Below, piece by piece: positions 61,503 through 64,000 of a DNA stretch of 64,000 nt. The notes under the pieces were generated by a model. It was not told the origin of the DNA and searched no databases. It saw only the letters and a program-made list of their open reading frames with translations. Made by a program: the position numbers and the translations under genes. This DNA comes from Microbacterium sp. LWO14-1.2 (GTDB lineage Bacteria; Actinomycetota; Actinomycetes; Actinomycetales; Microbacteriaceae): positions 620,001 to 684,000 of the forward strand of contig NZ_CP151633.1 in the NCBI RefSeq assembly GCF_038397715.1. The letters are read 5' to 3'. The stretch's first letter is position 1. Each line of letters opens with the position of its first letter.

Positions 61503-62762
61503 ATGGCTCCTCTCACGATCGTTCTCCTGCTCGTGGCGCTGCTGCTCGGCGCCGCAGGAGGATGGGTGCTTCGCGCCGGACGCGGCGGTGTCGTCCTCGC
61601 GCGCGCCGAGGCCGAGCTCGCCGCCCTGCGTGACGACCGCGACCGGCAGTACGACCTGTATCGCGATGCCGTCGAGCACTCGCGTTCGGCGCAGCGGGCC
61701 GAGGCCGAGCGCGTGCAGCAGCAGAACGCCGTTCTCACGGCCCTTGCACCGGTGCGCGAGAGTCTGCGACAGATGCAGACGAAGGTGTCGGCCATGGAGC
61801 AGGAGCGCCATGAGCAGTTCGGTTCGCTGGCCGAGCAGTTGCGTCGCGCTCAGGAGTCCGATGAGGCCCTGCGCGCGACGACGGAGTCGCTCGCCGGCGC
61901 GCTCCGCTCGACCGCCACGCGCGGCGTCTGGGGCGAGACCCAGCTGCGGCGCGTCGTCGAGGCAGCCGGACTCACGCGGCACGTCGACTTCGACCTGCAG
62001 ACGACGATCGCCTCCGATCACGGCCAGGGGCGGCCGGACATGGTGATCCGTCTGGCCGGTGGCGCATCGATCCCGGTGGATGCCAAGGTCCCCCTCGATG
62101 CTTTCCTCGAAGCGTCCGCGCTCCCGATCGGCGATGCCCACGAGACGCAGCGGCGCGCGCACATGCAGAAGCACGTCAAGGCGGTGCGCGCTCACATCGA
62201 CGCACTCGCCAAGAAGGCGTACTGGTCGGGCCTCGAGTCGGGCCCCGAGTTCGTGATCTGCTTCCTGCCCAGTGAGTCCCTCTTGTCGGCCGCCGTCGAC
62301 GAGGACCCGACGCTGCTCGACTACGCCTTCGGCCGCCGCGTCGCGCTCGCCTCGCCGGTGAACCTGTGGGCAGTGCTCAAGACGGTCGCCTACACCTGGA
62401 CTCAGCAGGAGGTCTCGACCGAGGCACGCGCCCTACTCGCTCTGGGCACGCAGCTGTACGACCGCCTCGGGGTGCTCGCCGGGCATGCCGATGATCTGCG
62501 TCGCGCGCTGGAACGCACTGTCGAGAGCTACAACCGCTTCGCCGGCTCACTCGAGAGCCGGGTACTCGTGACCGCGCGTCAGTTCCCCGGCATCGACACG
62601 ACCGGGCTGGCAGAGTCGCCGAAGGGCGTGACGACGCAGACGCGGCGATTCACAGCGCCGGAGCTGGTCGGCAACGGCGACCCCGTCGACGATTCGCTGT
62701 TCGCGGACGTGGGTGAGGTGCGTTCGCGCCTGGAAGGGAGTGGCGACCGGGGCAGGGACTGA
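61503..62762 (+). CDS. rmuC: DNA recombination protein RmuC
   Basis: 419 residues. N-terminal TM helix (about 4-24), coiled-coil (about 30-120, rich in Glu/Arg/Gln), then the RmuC nuclease-like domain: RGVWGETQLRRVVEAAGL, PDMVIRLAGGASIPVDAKVPLDAF and YNRFAGSLESRVL. Conserved residues of the PD-(D/E)XK-like core are seen around the VDAKV. It limits inversions between repeats and acts in DNA processing. ATG preceded by a second ATG in another frame; the chosen start gives the TM helix. Confidence 0.92.
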   Translation: MAPLTIVLLLVALLLGAAGGWVLRAGRGGVVLARAEAELAALRDDRDRQYDLYRDAVEHSRSAQRAEAERVQQQNAVLTALAPVRESLRQMQTKVSAMEQERHEQFGSLAEQLRRAQESDEALRATTESLAGALRSTATRGVWGETQLRRVVEAAGLTRHVDFDLQTTIASDHGQGRPDMVIRLAGGASIPVDAKVPLDAFLEASALPIGDAHETQRRAHMQKHVKAVRAHIDALAKKAYWSGLESGPEFVICFLPSESLLSAAVDEDPTLLDYAFGRRVALASPVNLWAVLKTVAYTWTQQEVSTEARALLALGTQLYDRLGVLAGHADDLRRALERTVESYNRFAGSLESRVLVTARQFPGIDTTGLAESPKGVTTQTRRFTAPELVGNGDPVDDSLFADVGEVRSRLEGSGDRGRD

Positions 62763-62785
62763 TTCCCGGGTTCGGGGCGCCCGGG

Positions 62786-63088
62786 TCAGGCGACGCCGGG
62801 GACGCCGCTCATGAGAAGGATGACGAGACCGCTCGTGACCACGAACGCACCGATCATCCACCAGGAGCTGAGCTCGTGGCCCTCGTCACGGCGCTTGCGG
62901 AACAGCACGTCCGCTCGACGCGCAGGATCGGTGACGACCGGTGACGGCGCTCCGGGAGGCGTTGCCGCAGGGGCGGCGGCTCCCGGTGCCGAGATCTCGT
63001 CGACGTTCACACGCAGGATGCGACCTGTGTTGGTGGTGACGATCTTCGTCCGCGCGGCCTGAGAACCACGCGTCTGCTGCGTTGCCAT
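62786..63088 (-). CDS. hypothetical protein with C-terminal TM helix
   Basis: 100 residues. A basic N-terminal part (TKIVTTNTGRILRVNVDEIS), an Ala/Pro-rich linker (about 36-52), RRADVLFRKRRDEGHELSSW and a single TM helix (about 76-95). So a type with cytoplasmic N-terminus and tail anchor. Family not recognised. The ATG follows AGGAGG with 8-nt spacing. Convergent with rmuC. Confidence 0.7.
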   Translation of the reverse strand: MATQQTRGSQAARTKIVTTNTGRILRVNVDEISAPGAAAPAATPPGAPSPVVTDPARRADVLFRKRRDEGHELSSWWMIGAFVVTSGLVILLMSGVPGVA

Positions 63089-63246
63089 CTGTTCGCCCTC
63101 CTGTGCCTGCGGTGCCTGGCGGCTCCGTCGACGGCGACAAACCCAGGGTCAATTGTGACACGACCCTGCAGGAAAGCTCGGCGCCGGGTCGCCGTGAGGG
63201 CATACCGGCTCGGTAACGATGCCGCGACGACGCGGCGGCGATCAGG

Positions 63247-64000
63247 TCAGAGCCACTTCGAGACGAGGTGCTCCGAAGCGATCCGGCGGAGCGTCCCCGA
63301 GGCCCCGCGCAGCACGACGCTCTCGGTGTAGATGTACCCGTGCTCGCGTCGAACACCCGCGACGAGCTGGCCGTCGGTGACGCCCGTCGCCACGAAGATC
63401 GTGTTGTCCCCGCGCACGAGATCGTCGGCCTCGTACACCTTGTCCATGTCGAGACCGGCGTCGATTCCGCGCTGGCGCTCGTCGTCGTCGCGGGGCCACA
63501 GACGGCCCTGGATGTGCCCGCCGAGAGCCTTGATCGCACAGGCCGTGACGATGCCCTCCGGGCTGCCTCCGACGCCGACGCACATGTCGGTCCGCGCGGC
63601 GTGTCGCGCGGCGTTGATACCGCCGGCCACATCGCCGTCGCTCATCAGGCGGGTGCCGGCTCCGGCATCCCTGATCTCCTGGATGAGCTTCTCGTGGCGG
63701 GGCCGGTTCAGCACCGAGACCACGATCTCATCCACCGGCTTGCCCAGCGCCCCGGCGAGCTTGCGGATGTTCTCGCCGATCGGAAGGCGGATGTCGACGA
63801 CGCCCACACCCGCCGGGCCCGTGACCAGCTTGTCCATGTAGAAGACGCTCGAGGCGTCGAGCATCGAGCCCCGGTCCGAGACCGCGATCACCGAGAGCGC
63901 GTTCTGACGTCCGGCGGCGGTCAGCGAGGTCCCGTCGATCGGGTCGACGGCGATGTCGCACTCGGGACCCGTGCCGGTGCCGACGACCTCGCCGTTGAAC
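63247..64000 (-). CDS. glpX: class II fructose-1,6-bisphosphatase GlpX (partial, 5' end beyond window)
   Basis: The 3' 251 codons are in the window; the start lies beyond the right edge. AVDPIDGTSLTA is the metal/phosphate site of lithium-sensitive phosphatases, CVGVGGSPEGIVTACAIKALGG and LWPRDDDERQRGIDAGLD are GlpX signatures. It hydrolyses FBP in gluconeogenesis. In most actinobacteria it is the main FBPase. About 158 nt between the stop and the next gene, without a clear terminator. Confidence 0.93.
   Translation of the reverse strand, partial: FNGEVVGTGTGPECDIAVDPIDGTSLTAAGRQNALSVIAVSDRGSMLDASSVFYMDKLVTGPAGVGVVDIRLPIGENIRKLAGALGKPVDEIVVSVLNRPRHEKLIQEIRDAGAGTRLMSDGDVAGGINAARHAARTDMCVGVGGSPEGIVTACAIKALGGHIQGRLWPRDDDERQRGIDAGLDMDKVYEADDLVRGDNTIFVATGVTDGQLVAGVRREHGYIYTESVVLRGASGTLRRIASEHLVSKWL

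Overview
The window is a 64-kb piece of a GC-rich, gram-positive actinobacterial chromosome. It fits the family Microbacteriaceae, most likely Microbacterium. The reasons are the very high GC content in all reading frames, the gene neighbourhoods (DUF1003-mrp-tatB, divergent dapE/dapD, fdxA-dapC, an NrtR-controlled nad operon), lipoproteins with a plain lipobox, GTG starts, and many promoters whose -10 box (TAnnnT) lies 6-8 nt before the start codon, as expected for leaderless mRNAs. The genus is an inference from family resemblance; no search was run. I see no rRNA, tRNA, CRISPR array, prophage or insertion sequence. This is core chromosome, densely packed, with only one gene-free gap of about 300 bases (32204-32504), which holds a glycine riboswitch.

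Layout. 1-3.6 kb: end of an upstream gene, DUF1003, mrp and a membrane protein in one translationally coupled run, then divergent tatB and an O-methyltransferase, then small DUF3117. 3.7-11.6 kb: a membrane glycosyltransferase, the succinylase branch of lysine/DAP synthesis (dapE, dapD, dapC), a DEAD-box helicase with a long leader, citrate synthase, and ferredoxin fdxA. 11.7-17.6 kb: a small membrane protein, the azlCD branched-chain amino acid exporter facing an XRE-cupin regulator, an MFS pump coupled to glutaminase, and a secreted transglycosylase-like protein. 17.7-22.3 kb: typA, a putative membrane-anchored zinc peptidase, a CPBP protease and a PH-domain protein.

22.3-38 kb: two complete family-5 peptide-type ABC importers on the minus strand, flanking the riboswitch-controlled gcvT-gcvH-gcvP glycine cleavage operon. 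The second importer has a perfect 12-bp inverted repeat over its predicted promoter. 38.1-43.7 kb: plus-strand NAD synthesis operon nrtR-nadA-nadB-nadC with a NifS-like cysteine desulfurase, preceded by an NrtR-type box. 43.8-50.5 kb: glycosyltransferase, SDR dehydrogenase, ABC exporter, DHA2-type MFS pump, acyltransferase and two very small proteins. 50.5-58.9 kb: stress and housekeeping genes (DUF6328, Dps, GNAT, a cysteine-less HesB-like protein, a LysR-type HTH with a lysine-rich tail, ABC-F, a serine-less hydrolase-fold protein, M20 dipeptidase, manganese catalase, CPCC protein). 58.9-64 kb: ychF, a methyltransferase, a DEDDh exonuclease, rmuC, a small membrane protein and the 3' part of glpX.

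No dramatic new system is visible. The best leads are the palindromic operator on the second importer, the unusually regular set of leaderless promoters, and several proteins that keep a fold but have lost its catalytic residues or effector domain.
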